Of a DNA stretch of 64,000 bases, positions 20,145 through 29,284 are shown piece after piece. Each line of letters starts with the position of its first letter. The first letter of the stretch is position 1. Location: contig OZ037896.1 of NCBI GenBank assembly GCA_964035575.1, positions 310,001-374,000 on the forward strand, written 5' to 3'. Origin of the DNA: Rhynchopus sp. YZ270_cl-10. Its lineage: Eukaryota > Euglenozoa > Diplonemea > Diplonemida > Diplonemidae. The notes below the pieces were generated by a model. It did not search any database. It worked only from the letters and a program-made list of their open reading frames with translations, and was not told the origin of the DNA. The position numbers were made by a program, and so were the translations under genes.

Positions 20145-21680
20145 CTACCAGCACTCATCACCCCATTGAGAGCTGCCTTCGGATAGTGCATCCAAACGAG
20201 CTGCCTCCGCCTTGTCAGGCCACTGCGTAGCTTCAGAGTAAGTTACACCCGGTATAGCCTCCTGAAAAACATGGCCTGCCTTAGGGGCGGGGCGCTCTGC
20301 AATGTTACCGCGGAGCTCGCTTTCTAATGATGGGTTTAGCTCGCCTTTGCCGAACTCTGCTGCTCGTGCCCACACATCGCTGGCCGTGTCGGGGGGCAGA
20401 GGGGTCACAGATTTGTAGCGGAGGGACGCCCCCTGTTTCCGACCTCCGACTCTGGCGACTACTGCATCAGGTGTCCCTTCGGTGCTGTCCCGTATGGTGA
20501 CCGTTGCTTCGTTGACTTCTATCATCGTCATCAAGTAGGTCGGTGCAATGTCAAAGCGGCATGCCTGTAGTACTCCTACAGTGTAGGTGGTGGTGCTTGG
20601 GTTGTGGATGTCGCTCGTGAGTGCATCCCAGAAGCTAGCGGCACCCTCTCTTTTTGTTCCTTTTGGTAGCCCGAGTTCTTTGTGTGACTTCTTGGAGATG
20701 TCTGCCTTGAGATATACCCACGGATCAGGGAGGTTGAAAAAGAATGCGGTGGCAGGTTGTGGTTTGCTCACCTCCAGCCACGATTCAATCCCTTCAGCGT
20801 CGTCGAGAACTTCCCCACGGAGTTGGCCTTTTAGGTCGCTCAGAAGGCAGTAGGTGGACGCATCCTGGTTGCCGAGAAGGTCCAGAATCTGAGGGCAGGT
20901 CATGATGTCGTCCCACACTTCGAAGCTTTCGAGGGCAGTGTTGAGGCAGGTGGCAAGGTCGACTTCGTTCTCGGAGACTTCTTCCTTTTCAGGCATGTGA
21001 AGCTTAAGGCTGTAGCGGTACTTTGACACTAATTCATTGTATTGCACTTCCATTAAGCCCAAGCACAGTTCGATGGTGTATGTCAGCGTGCCTTCGTCTG
21101 TCGTGAGCATTCTGATGTGCATGGCGTCAAGGTAATCGAGCAGTTCGTGCTCAGAGCACTCCTCCTCCACGCCCGCTGCTTCAAAGAACGCGGGCTTCAT
21201 TCCCGTTGCCTTGAAGAACGCGAATGTACCCTGCGCCGCATGTTTGTCCCCATACCTCACTCCGGTAAACAATGTGCTCTTCAGAGAATTTCCTCCTTTC
21301 GCAGCGCGCCACTCCTTCATCTCATGGCCAACTGCATCCCACAGCTCGGGATCGTCCAGGGTTATGTTTTGCATGATATACAACCCATTCAGTTCGCGGT
21401 CCTTGATAGGTGCGCAGTGGTGACACCATTCAAAGTGGGTGTTCTCCCTGTCAACGTACTTCACTCGCAGGTTCAACGGGTATGGGGGGTACTTCTCCAA
21501 AAAGTGGGCCACACCTAACTCAGGAAGCACTACGTGGTCCTCCTGACACACCTTCCTCTTCACATCCAAATCGGCCTCCGCCAGCTTTCCCTTCACGAAC
21601 AGTACAAAGTAAACATGCATCAGCTGCACTCTGTTCAAACCTCGAAAATGCTCACACACCCCCTCGCGGTGCTGCTTCAT
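20145..21680 (-). CDS. Unidentified 511-aa ORF, probably the C-terminal part of the helical-repeat gene
   Basis: 511 aa, acidic, soluble, no signal peptide and no family I recognise; it has a WCHHCAP motif near residue 85. The ATG overlaps the stop of the upstream ORF as ATGA (21677-21680). The same frame is open for about 50 codons upstream of this ATG and reads as good charged helical sequence (NVFKKKLKKAKKREAALW). In contrast, the end of the upstream ORF in its own frame turns into Ser/Arg-rich sequence (SSRRSSRRRRKGK). The two ORFs are therefore most simply one gene with a frame change between about 21690 and 21820, either real or a sequencing error. A translationally coupled second cistron is the alternative. 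Confidence 0.6.
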   Translation of the reverse strand: MKQHREGVCEHFRGLNRVQLMHVYFVLFVKGKLAEADLDVKRKVCQEDHVVLPELGVAHFLEKYPPYPLNLRVKYVDRENTHFEWCHHCAPIKDRELNGLYIMQNITLDDPELWDAVGHEMKEWRAAKGGNSLKSTLFTGVRYGDKHAAQGTFAFFKATGMKPAFFEAAGVEEECSEHELLDYLDAMHIRMLTTDEGTLTYTIELCLGLMEVQYNELVSKYRYSLKLHMPEKEEVSENEVDLATCLNTALESFEVWDDIMTCPQILDLLGNQDASTYCLLSDLKGQLRGEVLDDAEGIESWLEVSKPQPATAFFFNLPDPWVYLKADISKKSHKELGLPKGTKREGAASFWDALTSDIHNPSTTTYTVGVLQACRFDIAPTYLMTMIEVNEATVTIRDSTEGTPDAVVARVGGRKQGASLRYKSVTPLPPDTASDVWARAAEFGKGELNPSLESELRGNIAERPAPKAGHVFQEAIPGVTYSEATQWPDKAEAARLDALSEGSSQWGDECW

Positions 21681-22927
21681 TTCTTTCCAGAGTGTTTCGA
21701 CGGAGCATGCTGTCCATAAGGCAGCTTCCCTTTTCTTCGCCTTCTTGAGCTTCTTCTTGAAGACGTTAATCTCTGTGAGAGTGAGATGTGGTGTGGGTTG
21801 TTGTTGCGCATACGTTCAGGGCTTCCTATGTCCGGGTTTTTGGAGTACACGCTGGATTCCAAATTTTTCAGTTTTTTGCGCGCCTTGAGGTATTTGGTCA
21901 GGTCTTCCGTCCACCTCTGCTGTGTATGAAGGATCTTCGCGATCATCCCATAGACTGTATCACGCATCTTGTTGGCAGCTTCGATGTTGAACCTCTGCTC
22001 TGAACAGTTCCATAGGTCTGCGTCGGAGAAGCTTTCCTGCTCCTCCATTCCGATGACAAACTGTTTCAGCATCTCGACAGCAGTGCTCTTATCAAAGCAG
22101 CGCATCCTGAACTCATCGCATAGTCTCCTCCTCATCGACTGCTGTTCCTTTACGGCCACGTCTGCAGATCCCTTTTCAGTCTTTCTCTGTGTCTTCGCTG
22201 TATTCGTATTTGCTTTTCCTTCGTCCTCACAAAGCCTCATGGTTTCCTCAGAAGATAACATTAGTAAAAAGTCTAGAGGCACCTCGATGTTCATTGCCTG
22301 AGTTGCATCCAGGAGTGCGTCGAATACCTTAGGTTCTCTGTCGGTGACGGTGGAGTTTATTGTGTCGAAGTATTTTTGCAGAATAGACATCGCGGTTGGC
22401 TCGCTAATTGGTGAGTGCTTTGTCCTGAACGCACGGCAGAGGGTGTCGAATAGAGTATCATTGTATGCCTCGGCATCGTACCGTACCTGCTCTGTGGTGC
22501 TCTTCTCTGCCTTCTTGCTTGCTTTGCTCCACGACGCCTGCATCCCTTTGCTGCGGTTTTCGTACCATTCAGTCATGTACGTCACATCCAACCCCTTCCC
22601 CGGCAGTCTCTCCGCAATGACACGCCTGACTTTGTTCTCCAACAATGCATCCAGCACCCACGTCTTAGAATTGCCCGCAGCGCAGAAAAATACATTGTTG
22701 TAATAAGCCTCCACGTCATTCCTGTCCTTCTCTGTTTGGGACTCTGGTTTGAGGTCGTTGAGGTTCTTTGTCCAGCGAAACTGTCGGGTTGGCGCTTCTA
22801 CTTCACGATGTGTGCACTCCTTGGTATTATATGTGTCGTATGCTTGCGGCTCACTCTCCTCTGGAGGACCATTCAGAAGTGCATCAGCGGCGTAGCCCTG
22901 CAAAGGGTCGTGTTCGAATCTCCTCAT
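21677..22927 (-). CDS. Helical-repeat protein, short paralogue
   Basis: 416 aa from the ATG at 22927 (MRRFEHDP); the 139 in-frame codons further upstream match the untranslated flank of the neighbouring paralogue and are excluded. Repeat modules resemble those of the 23314-27015 gene: a VLDALLENKV..VIAERLPGKGLD half and an LCRAFRTKHSP half. The segment LCDEFRMRCFDKSTAVEML to TEDLTKYLKARKK aligns with the very C-terminus of the long paralogue (SRFSEAEAEDM to KKDLIKYG) and then continues where that one stops. Predicted all-alpha, cytoplasmic; function unknown. See the overlapping 20145-21680 ORF for the likely continuation. Confidence 0.7.
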   Translation of the reverse strand: MRRFEHDPLQGYAADALLNGPPEESEPQAYDTYNTKECTHREVEAPTRQFRWTKNLNDLKPESQTEKDRNDVEAYYNNVFFCAAGNSKTWVLDALLENKVRRVIAERLPGKGLDVTYMTEWYENRSKGMQASWSKASKKAEKSTTEQVRYDAEAYNDTLFDTLCRAFRTKHSPISEPTAMSILQKYFDTINSTVTDREPKVFDALLDATQAMNIEVPLDFLLMLSSEETMRLCEDEGKANTNTAKTQRKTEKGSADVAVKEQQSMRRRLCDEFRMRCFDKSTAVEMLKQFVIGMEEQESFSDADLWNCSEQRFNIEAANKMRDTVYGMIAKILHTQQRWTEDLTKYLKARKKLKNLESSVYSKNPDIGSPERMRNNNPHHISLSQRLTSSRRSSRRRRKGKLPYGQHAPSKHSGKK

Positions 22928-22929
22928 AG

Positions 22930-23270
22930 GTGTGCAGGGAAATGGGGTGGGAAAGGTGAAGGGTGGTGGTGGTGTGTTGTAATATCTGTAGAGGGGAGTG
23001 GTGGTGGTGACGGAACGTTGCAGAAATGTGGAAGAACTAAACACCGTGTCTTCGCTGCCGTGCACTCGGCCTTCAGAAGAGAGGGAACGCCGACAGCACA
23101 CACAGAGCACTTCTCCTACACAGCACAGAGCAATGCGACGTGGTTTTGTGCTGTCGTGTCTTTGCCTCAGGACACCCCTGCCCTCTACCCTCCCTCTCCA
23201 CACCTTGACGCAGGACACCTCTGCACACATCCCACCAACACATCTCGCAAGCACCCTTCGCGTGGCCTGA
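22930..23270 (-). promoter_or_regulatory. Duplicated 5' flank of the short helical-repeat gene
   Basis: Nearly identical to 27016-27330 upstream of the long paralogue, apart from a few small insertions. Read toward the genes it has CACCACCACCCTTCACCTT next to the ATG and GTTTAGTTCTTCCACATTTC further out. Identity ends at about 23270, close to the stop of the long paralogue (23314), which marks the tandem-duplication junction. It probably contains the promoter and 5' leader. Confidence 0.7.
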
Positions 23271-23313
23271 TGGAGTATGAGAAAAAGGGTGTCTTTTGTT
23301 TTGTATACAAGGA

Positions 23314-26300
23314 TCACCCATATTTGATCAGGTCCTTCTTCCATTGCATCTCAGTGTCCTCAGTACGAGAGAGAGAACTGGCGAGTTTGCTGTACAATGT
23401 CTTGCGTTCGTTGACGGCTGCGTCAACATCAAACTTCTTCGTGTCTTCAGCACCCCACCACTTGTCGCCATCGAAGTCTTCCTGCGCCACCATCGCTTCG
23501 GAGAACGTTTCCCGCATGTCCTCTGCCTCTGCCTCGCTAAACCTGGAGTGGTGTATCCTGAGGTACCTAAGCATATTTTTGATGAACTCCTTTTCACCAT
23601 TTACTTTTTTTTCAGCCCTTTTTGCCTGCGCCTCTTCCCTCTCTCGTTTGTACGTGTTGTAACATTTCTCCAATATTACCAGGGGCTTAGCATCTTTGGG
23701 AAACTTGTCCTTAATACGCTCAGAGAGATCTTGCAAGTATGTCGTTCTACCGTCTAAGGCGTAATCTGCAGGATCTCCCAGCGTTTCCCTGCTGTTGAAT
23801 AAATCGTCCAGCACTGCCTTTGCGTCATCCTTGTTAACCTCGGAGTGGTCCATCCTGAAGTGCTCCATCCTGAACACATCGCACAGTTCGCTGCGCAATG
23901 CCTCTTGTGTCGTTGTTGTGCTACGGTTGCGGTCCACCTCCTCGTAGAAGGTTAAGTAAAGTTCGCTCATTTTTTCCTTATCTAATCCCTTCTTAGGCGG
24001 AGTGTCAAGTTTCTCCACAGCCTCGTCGATGACCTTTTGCATGATTTTCAACCAAGCCTCCTTCTCTTTGTCAGCCAGCTCTTTTATTCCGTTAAAGATT
24101 GTCTTTGCAGTGTCCTTGTCAACTTTGGAGTTTGCGATCCTCAGCGGCTTGGACGCGTTGAGCCATACCTTCTGTGTTATTGCCCATTTCTTGTAGGTGT
24201 CGTAAAGCCCTTTTATTGTTTTCACACTCGACCCCTTCTCAGTAAGGATGTTCTTTTTCAGCAGGTGGAAGTTGGATTCCTGAGCCACCTTTTTGATGGC
24301 GTTCGTCACCTTTTTTTCACTATCCTGAAGATTAATTTTGTCGAAGAAATTGTTCAGCACTGCCGGTGCGGTTTTCTTGTTAACCATGGTGCAGCTCCTC
24401 TCGAACTTATCGCAAAGGTCGCTCAATAATGCTTCCTTTGCCTCTTGGGAAGTGTCCTTCTCTTTTTTGTAGGAGTTGTAGTAAGTGATCATTTTATCCA
24501 CATGCAGGGCGGAGTTGGCGTCCTCAGCCTTCTCGCCGATGAATTTCTGCACCTTCTTCTGCAAAGCCTCCTTCTTGTCCGCATATTCCAGCACTACGTA
24601 GTCGATGGAGTCTTCCATTTCGTACATTTTTTTGAAGAGGGCTTTGATCTTGTCCTTAGCGGTTTTCTTGCCATACGCGGAGCAGTTCATCCTGAGCTCA
24701 TTGCAGAAGTTGTCCTCCAATGTCTTCTCTGCTTTTGTAGTCCCAGCTTTGGCTGTCTCTGCCTCCTTTCCTTTGAGCTCATCGCACAAGTTGTCCTCCA
24801 ATGTCTTCTCTGCTTTTGCAGGCTCATCTTTGGCTGCCTCTGCCTCCGTTCCTTTGTAGGTGTCGTAAAAGTTGAGCATGTCTTTGTCAAACCCTGTAGG
24901 CGCCACGTCCTGCGTAGTATTCATGCCCTTGATGAAAGTGCCCATCATTGTTCTCGCTTCGTCCTCGCCATACTTGGAGTGGTCCAACCTGAACTCACTG
25001 ACAAGATTGCCAAACCATGACTTCGATTTCTTGTCTATGTCTGTTTGGTACTCTTTGTATCGTTCGGCCAGGTATATTACGTTCAACATCTCGCCATCCG
25101 CACCCATGTCTTTGATGACTTCTTTCGCCGTCTCTTTCAAAACCCCCAGCGAGGCGGCGTTGTCGTGACCTTCCAGTTTGCTCTCCATGCTGTTGACGAA
25201 CTGCTGCAACGCCTTCTTTGTGCCGTCATTCTCAAACATGGGGTGGTCGATATTGAACGTCTTGCAGAGATTATTAAATGATGTGATATCCGGTTTTGTT
25301 GGCTTCTCTGACAGCCCCTTTTTGTATTTCTCGTAATGTTCGACCATTTTTGTCTCATTCAATCCTTTGTCAGGCAGCTTCTTGATGACCTCCTTCACCT
25401 TGTCCTCCAACGAAGCATTCTTCCATCCTTCTCCCAGTGCATCCATTTCCTCGAAGAACCCTCGCAGCAGTGCCTTGGCGCAATCCTTCGCAAACACCTC
25501 GTAGAATGTCCGAGACTTTGAATCCTTCGACAGCCCCCTTTTGTATTTCTTGTAACGTTCGACCAGGTCTTCTACGTTCAACATCTCGCCATCCGCACCC
25601 ATGTCGTTGATGACTTCTTTCGCCGTCTCTTTCAAAACCCCCACCGAGGCGGCGTTGTCGTGACCTTCCAGTTTGCTCTCCATGCTGTTGACGAACTGCT
25701 GCAACGCCTCCTTTGTGCCGTCATTCTCAAACATGGGGTGGTCGATATTGAACGTCTTGCAGAGATTATTAAATGATGTGATATCCGGTTTTGTTGGCTT
25801 CTCTGACAGCCCCTTTTTGTATTTCTCGTAATGTTCGACCATTTTTGCTTCATCCAATACCTCGTAAGGCAGCTCCTTGATGACCTCCTGCACCTTGTCC
25901 TTCAACAAAGCCTTCTTCCATCCTTCTCCCAACGCATCCATTTTTTCGAAGAACCCTCGCAGCAGTGCCTTGGCGCAATCCTTCGCAAACACCTCGTAGA
26001 ATGTCCGAGGCTTTGAATCCTTCGACAGCCCCCTTTTGTATTTCTTGTAATGTTCGACCACTTTTTCCGGATCCAATTTCTTACCAGAAAATTTCGTCGT
26101 GATAACGTTCTCCACCTGGTCCAACGAAGCATCCTTCCATCCTTCTCCCAGTGCAGCATCCATTTCTTTGGAAAAACTCTTCAGCAGTGCCTCTGCCTCT
26201 TCCTTCTCAAATAGGAGGTGCTCCTTCCTAAACGCATCACAGAGGTTTGACCACAGTTTTGCTGTTTTGTAATATTCGGCCATTTTTGTCGCATCCAATA

Positions 26301-27015
26301 CCTCGTAAGGCAGCTTCTTGATGACCACCTCCACCTCCTCCAATGAAGCATTATTCCGTCTTTTCCCCAGCGCATCACCTATGTCTTTGAAGAACACTCG
26401 CGGCAGTGTCTTTGCGCAATCCTTCGCAAACGTCTCTGCGCAGAGTGTTAACACTTCCGCCTCTGTTCTTATGCCATCGTGACCTGCAGCATTCAGATCA
26501 TTCATCCCTTGTTCGTAGTTGTTGTAGTGCTTGACCATATTTGTTTCCTCACTCAATCCTATGCCCTCCATGCCCTCCATGCCCGCCATCTTCTTCATGA
26601 CCGTCTTCACCCGATCCTCCACTGTGGCCTCCTTCGCTTCTGCATTCTTGTCCTCTATCTTCTTGACGAACTCCTTCCATGCTGCCTCTGCGTCTTCAAT
26701 CGCTATAGAGTGTTTCCTCCTAAACGCATCACAAAAGTTTTTGTTCGCTTCGGCCGCTGTGAGAAATTTCTTCGCATCCTTGGGAGTTGTCTTCAAGACT
26801 TCCTCTCTTTTTACTCCCTTGCGCACGTCTGCCATATCTCTTTTGTACTCCCTGTAACATTCAAGCAATGCAGCCTCATTCAAATCCTTGTCAGACAGCT
26901 TCTCATTCTTCTCGATGACCTCGTTCACCTTCTTCTCCAACAAAGCATGCAGCACCCAAGGTTTCATGAACTCCACTGCTGAGGAAGCAGAGAAGGGAGG
27001 AGGGGGGTCAGGCAT
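23314..27015 (-). CDS. Large helical-repeat protein, long paralogue
   Basis: 1233 aa, strongly charged, predicted all-alpha, no signal peptide or membrane segment. It is built of about a dozen degenerate modules of 80-100 residues: a half such as LCDAFRKEHLLFEKEEAEAL..F with conserved Phe, His and an acidic/Ala helix, and a half such as KVKEVIKKLP.KGLNETKMVEHYEKYKKGL. Two consecutive 165-residue blocks are almost identical (495-bp offset; compare 25137-25521 with 25632-26016), a recent internal duplication. The protein ends in DLIKYG just before the duplicated 5' flank of the short paralogue, so it appears to lack the C-terminal region encoded by 20145-21680. I recognise no named repeat family; scaffold function is a guess. 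Confidence 0.8.
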   Translation of the reverse strand: MPDPPPPFSASSAVEFMKPWVLHALLEKKVNEVIEKNEKLSDKDLNEAALLECYREYKRDMADVRKGVKREEVLKTTPKDAKKFLTAAEANKNFCDAFRRKHSIAIEDAEAAWKEFVKKIEDKNAEAKEATVEDRVKTVMKKMAGMEGMEGIGLSEETNMVKHYNNYEQGMNDLNAAGHDGIRTEAEVLTLCAETFAKDCAKTLPRVFFKDIGDALGKRRNNASLEEVEVVIKKLPYEVLDATKMAEYYKTAKLWSNLCDAFRKEHLLFEKEEAEALLKSFSKEMDAALGEGWKDASLDQVENVITTKFSGKKLDPEKVVEHYKKYKRGLSKDSKPRTFYEVFAKDCAKALLRGFFEKMDALGEGWKKALLKDKVQEVIKELPYEVLDEAKMVEHYEKYKKGLSEKPTKPDITSFNNLCKTFNIDHPMFENDGTKEALQQFVNSMESKLEGHDNAASVGVLKETAKEVINDMGADGEMLNVEDLVERYKKYKRGLSKDSKSRTFYEVFAKDCAKALLRGFFEEMDALGEGWKNASLEDKVKEVIKKLPDKGLNETKMVEHYEKYKKGLSEKPTKPDITSFNNLCKTFNIDHPMFENDGTKKALQQFVNSMESKLEGHDNAASLGVLKETAKEVIKDMGADGEMLNVIYLAERYKEYQTDIDKKSKSWFGNLVSEFRLDHSKYGEDEARTMMGTFIKGMNTTQDVAPTGFDKDMLNFYDTYKGTEAEAAKDEPAKAEKTLEDNLCDELKGKEAETAKAGTTKAEKTLEDNFCNELRMNCSAYGKKTAKDKIKALFKKMYEMEDSIDYVVLEYADKKEALQKKVQKFIGEKAEDANSALHVDKMITYYNSYKKEKDTSQEAKEALLSDLCDKFERSCTMVNKKTAPAVLNNFFDKINLQDSEKKVTNAIKKVAQESNFHLLKKNILTEKGSSVKTIKGLYDTYKKWAITQKVWLNASKPLRIANSKVDKDTAKTIFNGIKELADKEKEAWLKIMQKVIDEAVEKLDTPPKKGLDKEKMSELYLTFYEEVDRNRSTTTTQEALRSELCDVFRMEHFRMDHSEVNKDDAKAVLDDLFNSRETLGDPADYALDGRTTYLQDLSERIKDKFPKDAKPLVILEKCYNTYKREREEAQAKRAEKKVNGEKEFIKNMLRYLRIHHSRFSEAEAEDMRETFSEAMVAQEDFDGDKWWGAEDTKKFDVDAAVNERKTLYSKLASSLSRTEDTEMQWKKDLIKYG

Positions 27016-27330
27016 AGTGCAGGGAAAGGTAAAGGGGATGGGGAAGGTGAAGGGTGGTGGTGGTGTGTTGTAACAGTCTGTAGAGGGGAGTGGTGGTGGT
27101 GAGGGAACGTTGCAGAAATGTGGAAGAACTAAACACCGTGTCTTCGCTGCCGTGCACTCGGCCCTTCAGAAGAGCGACAGCACACACAGAGCAATGCGAA
27201 GTGGTTTTGTGCTGTCGTGTCTTTGCCTCAGGACACCCCTGCCCTCTACCCTCCCTCTCCACACCTTGACGCAGGACACCTCTGCACACATCCCACCAAC
27301 ACATCTCGCAAGCACCCTTCGCGTGGACAC
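27016..27330 (-). promoter_or_regulatory. Duplicated 5' flank of the long helical-repeat gene
   Basis: Counterpart of 22930-23270. Conserved from the ATG outward, including CACCACCACCCTTCACCTT and the block CTCGCAAGCACCCTTCGCG near 27320. Conservation stops at about 27326. Confidence 0.7.
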
Positions 27331-27938
27331 AACAGACACAGCCAAAGCCACCTACCCCAACTTGCGTCCGTCCTTCCCACACACAGTCGCAGTAGAACAG
27401 CAAAAAAAAATCCTTTTTTTTTTCGTAATTTTTTTCGCTCCTTTTGTTCTTTCGCTCCCCTCTTGGTTGTGATAAAAAAGAATCGCTGCTAAAGTCGCTA
27501 CTACCCTAAGAACACAAGCGGGGTTCACCTACAAAAAAGCAGCACATCTCTTTGCAACACAGAAAGCAAAACAAATAAAAAGAGCTTGTAAGATGAATGT
27601 ACCTCTCGTGCACACACATCTAAAAAAATACGATAAGGGGGTACAGCGACCTCAAACAAGAAAGAAAAAGGGGAGCGAGAGGGGTGAGCAAAGCAGCATT
27701 GCCTCATTTTATAAAGACTCTGTATGTTCAGTCACCGAATCAGGCTGGACATACTAGATTGAGGCATAGTGAGTATAACCGTGTACGTGTGAATAATTTG
27801 CAATACGTATTCTTGATTTCTGGCCCACACCACATGGGTGGTTGTCAGCAGTAGGGAAGATAAATCACAAAAAAACAACAAAACAGGTGCAGGTTTGCAC
27901 AACTGGTAACACCTGTTTTCATAATGTCAGAAACAACC
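27331..27938. repeat. Spacer with a stem-loop and the shared 3' flank, copy b
   Basis: A CTCTC-loop stem-loop lies at 27582-27620 (stem TGTAC/GTGCA). 27714-27938 is the second copy of the propeller-gene 3' flank also seen at 19198-19426. Nothing else is recognised. Confidence 0.7.
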
Positions 27939-29069
27939 TCACTCACTGTTGTGGGGGTGCAGATGTCGCGTCACAATAGTTCTGTGGGAAGGTGACGACA
28001 CTACCACACGTGAACACGGCGAGATCGCAAAAAACTCACTGTAACCTATTGGGATCACACGCACACATCTCATGCTTCCCATATCATACTGGCGCAGCAC
28101 AGAGGGTTCGCCGCTGCGAGAGTGAACACCAACGACTAAGTACTTCCCACAAGGCGTGAACTGTATGCCCTGGAGGTTCCATCCCACATCCACATCCACG
28201 CTGCCAATATCCGCACCACTCCAATCAAAGAGGTGCACTTTTTTATACGAGACCCCCACAGCAAAAGCAGAGGCAGACTGCGAAACAGCCACATCCACAC
28301 GCCCCGCGACCATCACACATGCCACATCGACACCTGTGTTGACATCCCACACACGTGTGTCCTGCTGCTCGAGGCTACTGCTCGAGGTGATCACCCACCC
28401 ACCACAGTGCGACACCGCCACTTTCTCTAATCCCTTGTGCGAGAGAGAGCGGAGCAACGTCAGGTCTTCGTCATACACAGAGACGCCGTCTTCGCCTTGG
28501 GAGACAACAACACTCCCACACGCGAACACCGAATAGCAGTCTATTCCGTCGACTTCGCGGAGCACCTCCCCACCCGGAAGAGCAACCTCACGAAAGTGAT
28601 CCGACCACTTCAGGTAGCAGCGTGTCTTGCACCGTGAGATGGCAGGCGGTCCTGCAGAAGTTTGAACTTTTGACAAGAACAAAGGTTTGAAGGTTTCTGT
28701 GTCGAAGCCACCAAGATATGCGACGGGACCCTCAGAGCACAAATAGGTGCAGAGCTTTCCACAGCGCGACAGCAACAAACCACGCAATGGCAAACTGTTC
28801 ACTTCCTTCTCCACCTTGTATTCACCAGGACACCGAATATCAGCACAGGGAAAGGCAAGCACAACCTGCACACCTGATTCAAACGCAGTGTCCTGCAGAC
28901 GGCACGTCTCCTCCAGCACCTGCGTGCCGATGCGCATCTCGACAGACGCAGGCAAGACAGCAAGCGCCGTGCACGCAACCTCCTTTGCCGCTGCAACATC
29001 CACATCGCACGGCACCTCCACTGTCGCAGACACGCCTGACTCTTCCAGCACAAAGGTCACATCCATCAT
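27939..29069 (-). CDS. Ubiquitin-like/beta-propeller paralogue, copy 4
   Basis: 376 aa, same architecture. Copy-specific loops: KVEKEVNSLPLRG before blade 1, SEGPVAYLG, KWSDHFREV, SYKKVHLFDWSGADIG, and GVHSRSGEPSVLRQ. Blade 4 has SSSLEQQDTRVWD where others have SSTADNNTRVWD, and 'VAGRVDVAVS' has two extra residues. Ends in LHPHNSE. First of four head-to-tail copies (27939-33881). Confidence 0.85.
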   Translation of the reverse strand: MMDVTFVLEESGVSATVEVPCDVDVAAAKEVACTALAVLPASVEMRIGTQVLEETCRLQDTAFESGVQVVLAFPCADIRCPGEYKVEKEVNSLPLRGLLLSRCGKLCTYLCSEGPVAYLGGFDTETFKPLFLSKVQTSAGPPAISRCKTRCYLKWSDHFREVALPGGEVLREVDGIDCYSVFACGSVVVSQGEDGVSVYDEDLTLLRSLSHKGLEKVAVSHCGGWVITSSSSLEQQDTRVWDVNTGVDVACVMVAGRVDVAVSQSASAFAVGVSYKKVHLFDWSGADIGSVDVDVGWNLQGIQFTPCGKYLVVGVHSRSGEPSVLRQYDMGSMRCVRVIPIGYSEFFAISPCSRVVVSSPSHRTIVTRHLHPHNSE

Positions 29070-29284
29070 TTTGTTTCTTTCGTGAGGCTAACGGGAGTGT
29101 GATGAGGTGGGTGGGGTTCTGTTGAGCGTGTTAAAGAGAGAAAGTTTTTTCGTTCATCGCTCGAACTAGTGTCCCTCAATGAATGAGAATGAGTATGGGG
29201 AGTCATTCGTAAGCACTATCTAAAAACAGAGTTCTATTTTTATAAGACAATTCTCGTATGTTCAAAAAAATATAAATGTGCCTC

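Noticed and set aside
22895-22920. T-arm-like GTGTTCGAATCTCC
   Set aside because: It lies inside the start of the helical-repeat coding sequence and has no matching stems.
22928-23344. 139 extra N-terminal codons of the short helical-repeat ORF
   Set aside because: This DNA is shared with the non-coding 5' flank of the long paralogue, in which the same frame is not kept as part of the protein.
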